Positions 1 to 6,626 of a stretch of 11,647 nt of DNA are shown here, in pieces; positions within the stretch are counted from its first letter, which is position 1, and the number at the start of each line of letters is the position of its first letter. Source of the DNA: Cyclobacteriaceae bacterium (GTDB lineage: Bacteria; Bacteroidota; Bacteroidia; Cytophagales; Cyclobacteriaceae); contig JAIENH010000562.1 of NCBI GenBank assembly GCA_019751475.1, forward strand, positions 1 to 11,647, given 5' to 3'. A model generated the notes under the pieces. That model had not been told where the DNA came from. It ran no database searches and saw nothing but the letters and a program-made list of their open reading frames with translations. The translations under genes and the position numbers were made by a program.

Positions 1-930
1 GGTGGCCAGGTTGATAAAGTTTACACACGCGATAACCAGTATAAAAAGACCAATGCAGCCAAGTATGAATAAAAGAGAGTAGGAAGATGACGTAGAGCCA
101 GGATTTTCATCATACTCTGTATTGAAGTGAATGTCCTTTAAAGGTTGAAGGTAATAGCTTTGCATTGATGCCCCCTCTGGTGAGTAATACTTCTTAACAA
201 GGGCAGGAAACTTTGCCTCCACCGACTGTTTACTAATGGAAGGTGGCAGCTTGACATAGGTAAATCCTGATGAATTCAAACCCCATTGATCAATACCAAA
301 ACCCAAAAACTTCTCGGCTGTCTCAGGTGTGAGCGATGCACGCGAAGCCACCATGTTAAAATTGATATGGGAGGGTGTAGAGGGTGTGCGAATGATGCCA
401 GCAATTTCAAAATCAAGAACATTACCCAACTTCAGGTGCTTGGCATCTTTTTTCAAAAACTTCTTGGCAAACTCTTCGGTGAGAAAAATTTTCCCGGGTT
501 GTGCCAGGTCTCTTTTAGGATTGCCCGACAGCACTTCAAAATTAAAGACATCGAAGAAAGACGTATCGGCAAAGGCAATGTTCTCGACTTTCACCTTTTC
601 ATCATCAATTGTCATCAGTGACTCAAACTGAAAATGAAATTGGGTAGACGTGATTTCCGGAAAATCGTCCTTCATGGCCGCCCCCAGCGGATATGGGGTA
701 ACGCTGCTCTTTTCTACGCCTGAGGCATCTGTAGAGTGGCGCACAACGCGATAAATAGCATCTGCATTTGAAAAGGCCGTGTCAAAACTTGTCTCTCTTT
801 TTATGATGAGAAAAATGATGAGACAGGTGGTGATGCCTAATGCCAGGCCGGCAATGTTGATGAAGGCATACGACTTATTGCGCAAGATGCTGCGAAAGGC
901 GATGGTGAGGTAATTGCGTAGCATGGTCAT
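1..930 (-). CDS. ABC transporter permease, FtsX/MacB family (N-terminal part, truncated by window edge)
   Basis: This is the N-terminal 310 codons of a membrane permease; the reading frame is open through base 1, so the C-terminus lies outside the window. Family members are usually about 800 residues, so well over half is missing. I read a start of MTMLRNYLTIAFRSILRNKS, typical of the large Bacteroidota family of MacB-like permeases. A first membrane helix spans about residues 21-43. A MacB-type periplasmic domain follows (about 48-280, with LTEEFAKKFL at 150-159 and the substituted IAGIIRTPSTPSHI at 177-189). A second helix begins near 285 and ends in CVNFINLAT. Such proteins pair with a cytoplasmic ATPase and are thought to act by mechanotransmission or export; the substrate cannot be told. 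The start is ATG at 930 or ATG at 924, both in frame; an upstream ATG at 948 is less likely. The gene is divergent from the Feo-like gene. Confidence 0.93.
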   Translation of the reverse strand, partial: MTMLRNYLTIAFRSILRNKSYAFINIAGLALGITTCLIIFLIIKRETSFDTAFSNADAIYRVVRHSTDASGVEKSSVTPYPLGAAMKDDFPEITSTQFHFQFESLMTIDDEKVKVENIAFADTSFFDVFNFEVLSGNPKRDLAQPGKIFLTEEFAKKFLKKDAKHLKLGNVLDFEIAGIIRTPSTPSHINFNMVASRASLTPETAEKFLGFGIDQWGLNSSGFTYVKLPPSISKQSVEAKFPALVKKYYSPEGASMQSYYLQPLKDIHFNTEYDENPGSTSSSYSLLFILGCIGLFILVIACVNFINLAT

Positions 931-946
931 TGATTTTGTCCCGATC

Positions 947-965
947 ATTCCAAGATCAGTGCCAA
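947..965 (-). promoter_or_regulatory. Possible sigma-54 (-24/-12) promoter for the permease gene
   Basis: On the minus strand, TTGGCAC is followed after 5 bases by TTGGAAT. This matches the sigma-54 consensus TGGCAC-N5-TTGCA except that the -12 GC reads GG. The predicted transcription start, near 938, would leave only about 8-14 nt before the ATGs at 930 and 924, which weakens the call. In its favour, a perfect inverted repeat lies about 70-90 bp upstream, where an enhancer-binding protein would be expected to bind. This is inference from pattern only. Confidence 0.3.
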
Positions 966-1033
966 TGGTAAATCCGCCAAATTGAAGTGCTGAAAGCCTA
1001 AAAATGTACTCTGTACGTTCAAAATTGACCGTG

Positions 1034-1053
1034 ACCGTCCGTATCCGGACGGT
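1034..1053. promoter_or_regulatory. Perfect 8-bp inverted repeat (operator/UAS-like) in divergent intergenic region
   Basis: ACCGTCCG and CGGACGGT flank a 4-nt spacer, TATC. The repeat is not followed by a T-run on either strand, so it is not a typical intrinsic terminator. A second small symmetric element, GTAC-TCT-GTAC, lies at about 1006-1016. The position between two divergent genes favours a regulator-binding site serving the permease, the Feo-like gene or both. Confidence 0.5.
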
Positions 1054-1099
1054 TAATCGCCAAATTCATTATGCCAGCCAGAGTCATTATCTTTGCCAC

Positions 1100-1255
1100 A
1101 TGATTCAGCAAATTATCATTGGGCTGATTTTTTTGGGTGCTGCCATCTACCTCGGTCGGATGGTATACAGGTCTTTTCAGGCAAAAAATGCCTGCTCGTC
1201 AGGGTGCGGCAAATGCGCAGCTGCTGATTTAGAGAAAGAGAAGGCGGTCGGTTAG
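1100..1255 (+). CDS. FeoB-associated Cys-rich membrane protein
   Basis: This is a 51-residue protein starting at ATG 1100. An in-frame upstream ATG at 1004 would add 32 residues of non-membrane sequence that run through the inverted repeat, so it is rejected. Residues 4-22 form one membrane helix (IIIGLIFLGAAIYLGRMVY). A short basic linker and a Cys cluster follow, ACSSGCGKC, with C32, C36 and C39, then a charged tail. This is the layout of the FeoB-associated Cys-rich membrane proteins of Bacteroidota, small partners of the ferrous-iron transporter FeoB; the Cys residues presumably bind iron or another metal. No feoA or feoB is visible on either side, so here it is an orphan. Its nearest downstream neighbour, an ATPase 104 nt away, has no evident link to iron. 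Confidence 0.75.
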   Translation: MIQQIIIGLIFLGAAIYLGRMVYRSFQAKNACSSGCGKCAAADLEKEKAVG

Positions 1256-1314
1256 CTTAACCATTTAATTTTCCTCGGCATGGCCATCTGGCCAGATTTG
1301 GAATTCAATTTCAA

Positions 1315-1361
1315 ATTATACAAATTGCATTATACAAAATGTATAATGCTTAATGTATAAT
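1315..1361. promoter_or_regulatory. 47-bp interrupted palindrome overlapping the ATPase start codon
   Basis: The core at 1327-1349 is a perfect inverted repeat with 10-bp arms (GCATTATACA / TGTATAATGC) around AAA. An outer pair, ATTATACA at 1315-1322 and TGTATAAT at 1354-1361, is centred on exactly the same base (1338). The 4-bp stretches between inner and outer arms do not pair. The octamer ATTATACA therefore occurs four times, two in each orientation. The ATG of the downstream gene (1360-1362) lies in the last arm. TATAAT within the arms also resembles a -10 box. Candidate roles are an operator for a dimeric or tetrameric repressor, or an mRNA hairpin that hides the start codon. Confidence 0.6.
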
Positions 1362-2481
1362 GAAAAAGCCCTTTAACCCCTTCCTTATATCTGGCTACCA
1401 AGGGGCCTCCTATTTCTGCGATCGTAAAAAAGAAACTCAGTCAATAGTTAGCGCTATTAAAAATGGCCGAAACATAACCCTAGTTTCGCTTAGAAGAATG
1501 GGGAAAACGGGATTGATAAAGCACGCGTTTCACCAAGCTAAGTCAAAAAAAAATAACCTCATCTACGTGGACCTATTGCATACTACAGACCTCTCTACCA
1601 TGGTCACAGAGTTTGCAAAAGCAACGATTAATCAATTGAACCTTGGGGTACTGAATACTTCTTTTCAAAAGATAACAACGTTATTTGGTAGCCTTCGCCC
1701 AACATTCACAATTGACCCCCTCAGTGGTGCACCTTCAGTTGAATTGGATATTCAAAAAGGGAAACAAAATTCAAAAACACTGGAAGAAATCTTTGCTCAT
1801 CTTGAAAAACAAAACACCCACATCGTTGTAGCCTTTGATGAATTTCAGAAAATAACCACCTATCCAGAAAAAAATATTGAAGCCCTTCTTAGAAGCTACA
1901 TTCAACACTTGAATAATGTTCACTTCATTTATTCAGGAAGCCAAAAACACATACTCAGCAGCATGTTTGCAGACGCGAGGCGTCCGTTTTATCAAAGCAC
2001 TCAATTTTTAGGGCTAGAATCCATTCCCCAAAATGAATACGAAATATTCATCATGAATCACTTCAAGGCGGCTGAAATTCCTATCACTAAAAATGAAGCC
2101 GAATTTATACTTGATTGGACGTATAGCCATACCTTCTATGTTCAATATTTTTGTAATCGACTATTCGAAATAAAGATGGCCCTGTCTAACGCATCCTTCC
2201 ATCATGCGATTGACAAGATTTTCTCGGAAAACGAACCGGTGTTTACTAACTATCTTTCGTTGCTCACAGCACAGCAAGTGCAATTGCTGACTGCAGTAGC
2301 CAAAGATGGTTGGGTCAGTAAGCCAACCTCAAAAGAATTTTTGTCAAAGCATCGATTAACATCCAGCACCGTGCAACGAACACTACCAGCTTTGATGCAA
2401 AAGGAGTTTCTAACGCTCGAAAAAGAAGGATATAGAGTATACGATGTTTTTTTGGGAAGATGGTTAGCTGCCAAATACTAA
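1360..2481 (+). CDS. Archaeal-type AAA+/STAND-like ATPase with C-terminal winged helix
   Basis: This 373-residue protein belongs to the archaeal ATPase (MNS/STAND-like P-loop) group. The N-terminus NPF...YFCDRKKE (6-25) is the usual lead-in of this family. Walker A is SLRRMGKT (43-50, Lys49). Walker B is IVVAFDEF (155-162, Asp160-Glu161). A sensor-1-like segment is FIYSGSQ (189-195), with an Arg-rich DARRPFYQ at 205-212. The C-terminal stretch, about 295-365, reads as a winged helix-turn-helix. The usual C-terminal PD-(D/E)XK nuclease (DUF234) seen in many archaeal relatives is absent. The ATG at 1360 has no Shine-Dalgarno; it is embedded in a large palindrome. The function is unknown; relatives are common, often multicopy, in Bacteroidota and are suspected of links to mobile elements or defence. 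The gene looks more AT-rich than the flanking metabolic genes. Its stop overlaps the convergent radical SAM gene. Confidence 0.85.
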   Translation: MKKPFNPFLISGYQGASYFCDRKKETQSIVSAIKNGRNITLVSLRRMGKTGLIKHAFHQAKSKKNNLIYVDLLHTTDLSTMVTEFAKATINQLNLGVLNTSFQKITTLFGSLRPTFTIDPLSGAPSVELDIQKGKQNSKTLEEIFAHLEKQNTHIVVAFDEFQKITTYPEKNIEALLRSYIQHLNNVHFIYSGSQKHILSSMFADARRPFYQSTQFLGLESIPQNEYEIFIMNHFKAAEIPITKNEAEFILDWTYSHTFYVQYFCNRLFEIKMALSNASFHHAIDKIFSENEPVFTNYLSLLTAQQVQLLTAVAKDGWVSKPTSKEFLSKHRLTSSTVQRTLPALMQKEFLTLEKEGYRVYDVFLGRWLAAKY

Positions 2482-3506
2482 GCCCACACCTTCGTTCCCT
2501 CAGTGCAGTTCTTACACATCTCAATTTCACTCCTTGATCGAAGCAGTGAAGCTCGGAAATCCTGATAGGCTTCTCCTCGCCAAACTTCCTTAAACGACTG
2601 ACGGCTTACATCACCCAGTACATGATGAGCATCTTTGTCAAAGCAGCAGGGTACTACTTTACCATCCCAGGTGACGACACAGCTGTGCCACATTTTCCAG
2701 CAATGATTGTCGAATGAATTTTTAATAGAGTACGTTCCGTCTTTCTCTAACCGATAGCGTGAATATTGGTCTTGAGTAGGTATTAACGGAGAGCCGTTTT
2801 GATAATCATAAATCTGAGCGGTTTTCAATCTCACCTCATTCACGCCCAACTCATGAGCTAATCGATATACTTCAGGGATTTCGTGCTCGTTGGGCCGAAC
2901 CACTAGAAACTGAAAGATGACGTGCGGTGTCTTCGATCGGAGTTTTGTTTTCCAATTCAGGATGTTTCGTGTGCCCTCAATTACTTTTTCTAAACTTCCA
3001 CCAATGCGGTAAGACTGATAGGCATCTTGTGATGTACCGTCAATCGAAATAATCAATCGATCGAGTCCTGATTCTATAGTAGCCTCTGCATTTCTATCCG
3101 TCAAGTAATGAGCGTTGGTAGATGTGGCTGTATAAATTTTTTTTCTGGAAGCATATTGCACCAAATCCAAAAACTGTGGATGGAGATAGGGTTCGCCCTG
3201 AAAATAAAATATGAGGTAGCTAAGCGTTGGATGGAGTTCATCAATCACATTATTAAATAGCGACTGTTGCAACATACCGGTGGGCCGGGTAAACGAACGA
3301 AGGCCGCTGGGACATTCAGGGCACCGCAAATTGCACGAGGTAGTAGGCTCAATAGAAATACTCACCGGCATGCCGTGGTGCGCAGGAGTACCCATAACGC
3401 GTGAATATTCATAGCTGGACCAAACACGGCCTGCGTTGAGTGCACGCCTTGCCGTGGTCTTGGCGAGAAAATTCAACGAGTCCGTAAATGCGCCTGACAT
3501 ACCCAT
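2478..3506 (-). CDS. Radical SAM/SPASM domain protein
   Basis: This 342-residue protein carries the radical SAM [4Fe-4S] motif CNLRCPEC (Cys58, Cys62, Cys65). A GEP motif (104-106, in YFQGEPYLHP) follows, then the TIM-barrel strands (TSTNAHYL at 128-135, LIISIDGT at 151-158). A SPASM-type auxiliary cluster region holds Cys269, Cys276, Cys287, Cys288, Cys331 and Cys334 (with WDGKVVPCCFD and CKNC). SPASM enzymes modify peptides or other substrates by radical chemistry. No precursor peptide gene is visible nearby, so the substrate is unknown. The start is ATG 3506, or ATG 3500 two codons later; a TTG at 3509 is rejected. The 3' end overlaps the convergent ATPase gene by 4 nt at CTAA. The short gap to the divergent DUF4105 gene (54 nt) suggests closely packed or shared promoters. 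Confidence 0.9.
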   Translation of the reverse strand: MGMSGAFTDSLNFLAKTTARRALNAGRVWSSYEYSRVMGTPAHHGMPVSISIEPTTSCNLRCPECPSGLRSFTRPTGMLQQSLFNNVIDELHPTLSYLIFYFQGEPYLHPQFLDLVQYASRKKIYTATSTNAHYLTDRNAEATIESGLDRLIISIDGTSQDAYQSYRIGGSLEKVIEGTRNILNWKTKLRSKTPHVIFQFLVVRPNEHEIPEVYRLAHELGVNEVRLKTAQIYDYQNGSPLIPTQDQYSRYRLEKDGTYSIKNSFDNHCWKMWHSCVVTWDGKVVPCCFDKDAHHVLGDVSRQSFKEVWRGEAYQDFRASLLRSRSEIEMCKNCTEGTKVWA

Positions 3507-3560
3507 CAAAAGTAGCGGACACGCAAGGATTTGTCTTTATATTTCGCAGGTATTTTACTT

Positions 3561-4739
3561 ATGAAAAAGTGGCTATCGGCATTATTGGTGATTTTCACAC
3601 TGACAGCAAGTGCGCAGGTGAAGTTATCGCCTCGCGCTGAAATATCAATCATTACGTGTGGGCCGTATCAGGGAGAAGTCTATGCTGCCTTCGGCCATAG
3701 CGCCATCCGGGTGGTTGATCCGGAAAATCAACTGAACGATGCTTATAACTACGGAGTATTCGACTTTAGCCAGCCAAATTTTTATCTCAACTATACACGC
3801 GGTCTTCTCAACTTCAAACTGGGCGTCTACTCCTACCCCGACTTCCGCGACTATTATATTTACTACAACCGATCTATAACCGAGCAAGTATTAGATCTTA
3901 CACCTCAGCAAAAGCAATCCGTGTATGATTTTTTAGAATGGAATGCACAGCCTGAGAATGAAACCTATCTCTACGATTATTTCTACAACAACTGTGCTAC
4001 CAAAGTACGCGATGTGTTTGAACACGTGTTGGGCGACTCCATCCGGTTTGATGGTTCCTTTATTGCAACCGAGTACACCATCCGTCAGTTGACTGACTTA
4101 TACCTTCAGCAACAGCCCTGGGGTGATTTAGGAATTGATATTTGCCTGGGACTGCCCATGGACAAGAAGGCTGCGAAGCGGGAATACATGTTCCTGCCAG
4201 ACTACATCCAATCTTCGTTCGATCATGCCCAGGTGGCACATGCAGGGACGATGCGGCCCCTGGTAAAGTACAAGCAGATCGCCTACGTGCCCCGGCCTCA
4301 GGAGTTAAAGCAGAGTTGGCATCATCCTTGGATTGTTTTTGGAGGACTGCTGTTACTCACCATTGCCCTGAGCGTGCTTGACTGGAAAAGAAAAAAGCTT
4401 TCGAAATGGTTTGATATCCTTTTGTTCGTAACCACCGGATTGGTGGGTGCGTTACTGCTGTTGCTTTGGACGGCCACTGATCACAAAGCCGCGGCAAATA
4501 ATTTCAACTTGCTGTGGGCGATCCCCACTCACTTGCTTATCGTTCTCATTTTCCGGTCCAAATCACACGCTTTCCTGAAAAAGTACTTCCTAGCTGCAGC
4601 CATTGTCACCGCAGTATTGCTGATATCGTGGTCGTTTCTACCACAGCAGCTCAATCTTTTCCTGTTACCTTTTGTAGCTACACTGCTGTGCCGGGAAATC
4701 GTGATTTTCAAATTGCTGGGCTATTCTGAAAAGCCTTGA
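3561..4739 (+). CDS. DUF4105 (Lnb N-terminal periplasmic domain) membrane protein
   Basis: This 392-residue protein has a signal peptide (about 1-18, MKKWLSALLV...TASA|Q). A DUF4105 domain follows (about 26-235), with the conserved FGHSAIRV (His46) and YNNCATKVRD (Cys145) expected to form an NlpC/P60-like Cys-His active site. The C-terminal third has about five hydrophobic helices (near 257-273, 285-304, 317-331, 342-359 and 362-378). From the literature as I recall it, a Bacteroides protein with this domain (Lnb) acylates the N-terminal Cys of lipoproteins, replacing Lnt. The layout of an exported catalytic domain plus a membrane region fits that role, but paralogues exist and orthology is not shown here. 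The start is ATG 3561, because it places the signal peptide at the N-terminus; an upstream TTG at 3531 would add ten residues and is not needed. The gene stands alone, 87 nt upstream of metY. Confidence 0.85.
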   Translation: MKKWLSALLVIFTLTASAQVKLSPRAEISIITCGPYQGEVYAAFGHSAIRVVDPENQLNDAYNYGVFDFSQPNFYLNYTRGLLNFKLGVYSYPDFRDYYIYYNRSITEQVLDLTPQQKQSVYDFLEWNAQPENETYLYDYFYNNCATKVRDVFEHVLGDSIRFDGSFIATEYTIRQLTDLYLQQQPWGDLGIDICLGLPMDKKAAKREYMFLPDYIQSSFDHAQVAHAGTMRPLVKYKQIAYVPRPQELKQSWHHPWIVFGGLLLLTIALSVLDWKRKKLSKWFDILLFVTTGLVGALLLLLWTATDHKAAANNFNLLWAIPTHLLIVLIFRSKSHAFLKKYFLAAAIVTAVLLISWSFLPQQLNLFLLPFVATLLCREIVIFKLLGYSEKP

Positions 4740-4826
4740 AGCATCGTATGATGCCATTCATCATAAGGCTGAAAAATCAATTTGTTTTTCATCCGGCCAT
4801 CGCTTCCTTTACGGAAAATCGATCAC

Positions 4827-6122
4827 ATGTCTGAACGCAGAAAATTTGGTTTCGAGACAAGAATGCTGCACGCGGGCCACATACCGGACTCTTATTCAGG
4901 TTCCAGGGCTGTACCCATCTATCAAACAGCGGGATACGTGTTTGACAGTCCGGACTATGCGGCTTCACTTTTTGAATTGAAGCAGTACGGCAATATCTAC
5001 ACACGCATCAGCAACCCCACCACGGCCGTCTTTGAAGAGCGAATCGCTTCGCTTGAAGGAGGCACGGGCGCCCTGGCCACAGCCAGCGGGCAAGCCGCAC
5101 AGCTCATTACGATGATGACACTGTGCCAACCGGGTGATGAAATCGTGGCATCGTCTCATTTGTATGGAGGCACTTACACACAATTCGAACATACATTCAA
5201 AAAGCTTTCGCTAAAAGTCACCTTCGTTGACCCGATGGACATAAAAAACTGGGAGAAAGCTATCACATCCAAAACCAAAGTTTTGTATGGAGAGACGATT
5301 GGCAATCCGCAGGGTTCCGTCTTTGACTTTGAAGGTGTTTCAGCATTAGCCAAGGCAAACAGTATTCCATTGGTGATTGACAACACGTTGGCATCACCAT
5401 ATCTCTGTCGGCCGCTGGAGTGGGGAGCCGATATCGTTCTGCACTCAGCAACGAAATTCATTAACGGTCACGGTACATCCATTGCCGGTGTCATTATTGA
5501 TTCGGGAAAATTTGACTTCAGTAATTACCCCTCTATCTCATCGCCTTCTATTCCATACCACAATCTGAATTTTTACGAAACGTTTGGTCATTACGGCTTC
5601 CTGATGAAAGCTCGCTGCGAAAGTTTACGCGATACGGGTGCCACCATAGGGCCGTTTGATTCTTTTTTATTAGTGCAAGGTCTCGAGACACTTTCCGTAA
5701 GAATGGATCGTCACGTGTCGAATGCCCTGGCCGTGGCACAGTTTCTTCAATCGCACCCAGCCGTGGAGTGGGTAAATTTTTCGGGGCTTCCTAATCATCC
5801 ACATCACGAGAGGGCCAAAAAATATTTGCCGAAAGGCGCTGGATCTGTGTTTGCCTTTGGTATCAAGGCGGTGAACAACAACCCGCGAGAAACGGGCAAA
5901 CGTTTTTTGGAAGAACTGCAACTATTCTCACACGTGGCCAACCTGGGTGATTGCAAGAGCCTCGTGATCCACCCGGCCTCCACTACTCATCAGCAACTTT
6001 CAGATGAAGAACTGAAACGCGCCAACATCAAACCTGAACTCATTCGACTTTCGATAGGATTAGAAACCATTGACGATTTATTATGGGACTTGGAGCAAGC
6101 CTTTCATGCGATATCTCGATGA
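4827..6122 (+). CDS. metY: O-acetylhomoserine sulfhydrylase (aminocarboxypropyltransferase)
   Basis: This 431-residue PLP enzyme of the Cys/Met metabolism family makes homocysteine from O-acetylhomoserine and sulfide in the cytoplasm, the direct-sulfhydrylation route to methionine. Visible hallmarks are FGFETRMLHAG (8-18), YTRISNPT (58-65), ASGQAAQ (86-92), and the PLP-stacking and PLP-binding segments around Tyr113 and Asp185 (VIDNT). The Schiff-base lysine is Lys210 in LHSATKFINGHG, and the C-terminus reads LIRLSIGLETIDDL. The segment DSFLLVQGLETLSVRMDRH (278-296) and the length of about 430 favour MetY over cystathionine synthases or lyases of about 380-400. The start is ATG 4827; a TTG at 4782 would add 15 non-conserved residues. 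The stop overlaps the next gene's ATG (ATGA), which implies translational coupling. No SAM-riboswitch-like structure is evident in the 87-nt leader. Confidence 0.93.
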   Translation: MSERRKFGFETRMLHAGHIPDSYSGSRAVPIYQTAGYVFDSPDYAASLFELKQYGNIYTRISNPTTAVFEERIASLEGGTGALATASGQAAQLITMMTLCQPGDEIVASSHLYGGTYTQFEHTFKKLSLKVTFVDPMDIKNWEKAITSKTKVLYGETIGNPQGSVFDFEGVSALAKANSIPLVIDNTLASPYLCRPLEWGADIVLHSATKFINGHGTSIAGVIIDSGKFDFSNYPSISSPSIPYHNLNFYETFGHYGFLMKARCESLRDTGATIGPFDSFLLVQGLETLSVRMDRHVSNALAVAQFLQSHPAVEWVNFSGLPNHPHHERAKKYLPKGAGSVFAFGIKAVNNNPRETGKRFLEELQLFSHVANLGDCKSLVIHPASTTHQQLSDEELKRANIKPELIRLSIGLETIDDLLWDLEQAFHAISR

Positions 6123-6622
6123 ACACGCGCCTGAGCGCGGACGAGAGAAACCTGTATCAAAACCCCGATGTGATCAGAAGAATTCTGAATTCTTCGCGCA
6201 CGATTGCCATGGTTGGGCTATCGGATAAAAAAGAACGCGCCAGCAATTTTGTGGGCTCGTATCTGAAATCGGAGCGCTACACCATTATTCCCGTAAACCC
6301 GCTCAAGCAGGAAATTCTGGGAGAGAAGTGCTACCCTGACCTTGGCTCTATACCTGTGCCGGTAGATGTGGTGGATATTTTTCGCAAACCGGAAGAATGC
6401 GTGAATGTGGTGAAAGAAGCCATCGCCATTAAAGCCAAGGCGGTGTGGATGCAGTTGGGCATTGTCAATCGCGATGCGGCTGAGCTCGCCCGCGAAAATG
6501 GATTGCTTGTGATTATGGATCGCTGCCTCAAAATGGAACACGGCCGCTACAATGGAAACCTCCACTGGGCCGGCATGAACACCGAGATCATCACAGCAAA
6601 GAAAGTAAGTCGCTTTATTTGA
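6119..6622 (+). CDS. CoA-binding domain protein (YccU-like)
   Basis: This 167-residue protein is made almost wholly of a Rossmann-type CoA-binding domain (about 20-150). It shows TIAMVGLSDKKERASN (28-43), the glycine turn and Ser positions of the nucleotide-binding loop. It also has YTIIPVNP (54-61), VDVVDIFRKPEE (82-93), AVWMQLGI (108-115) and VIMDRCLKMEH (131-141). These motifs are also found in the CoA-binding subunit of succinyl-CoA synthetase, but here there is no ligase catalytic part. The biochemical role of stand-alone YccU-like proteins is not established. The start is ATG 6119, inside the metY stop codon (ATGA), so the two are almost certainly translated together; this hints at a role near acyl-homoserine or CoA metabolism. 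An in-frame ATG at 6083 lies inside metY and is rejected. The gene ends 4 nt before the convergent lpd stop codon. Confidence 0.88.
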   Translation: MNTRLSADERNLYQNPDVIRRILNSSRTIAMVGLSDKKERASNFVGSYLKSERYTIIPVNPLKQEILGEKCYPDLGSIPVPVDVVDIFRKPEECVNVVKEAIAIKAKAVWMQLGIVNRDAAELARENGLLVIMDRCLKMEHGRYNGNLHWAGMNTEIITAKKVSRFI

Positions 6623-6626
6623 TACC

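Noticed and set aside
286..631. Two overlapping plus-strand open frames of about 100 codons
   Set aside because: They are antisense to the permease, whose minus-strand translation is continuous and shows family motifs.
1004..1099. N-terminal extension of the Feo-like protein from ATG 1004
   Set aside because: The extension is polar and arginine-rich, runs through a perfect inverted repeat, and would put non-conserved residues ahead of a family that begins at the membrane helix.
1286..1297. 12-bp perfect palindrome ATCTGGCCAGAT after the Feo-like gene
   Set aside because: It is short, has no loop and no T-run. It could be part of a terminator or operator, but nothing supports either.
4741..4754. 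GCATC-GTAT-GATGC hairpin just after the DUF4105 gene
   Set aside because: The stem is only 5 bp and no T-run follows, so it is not supportable as an intrinsic terminator.
4740..4826. Possible SAM-type riboswitch in the metY leader
   Set aside because: The leader is short (87 nt) and I see no conserved riboswitch core or multi-helix folding pattern.
6218..6565. 115-codon minus-strand open frame
   Set aside because: It is a shadow of the CoA-binding protein gene, which has clear motifs and is coupled to metY.
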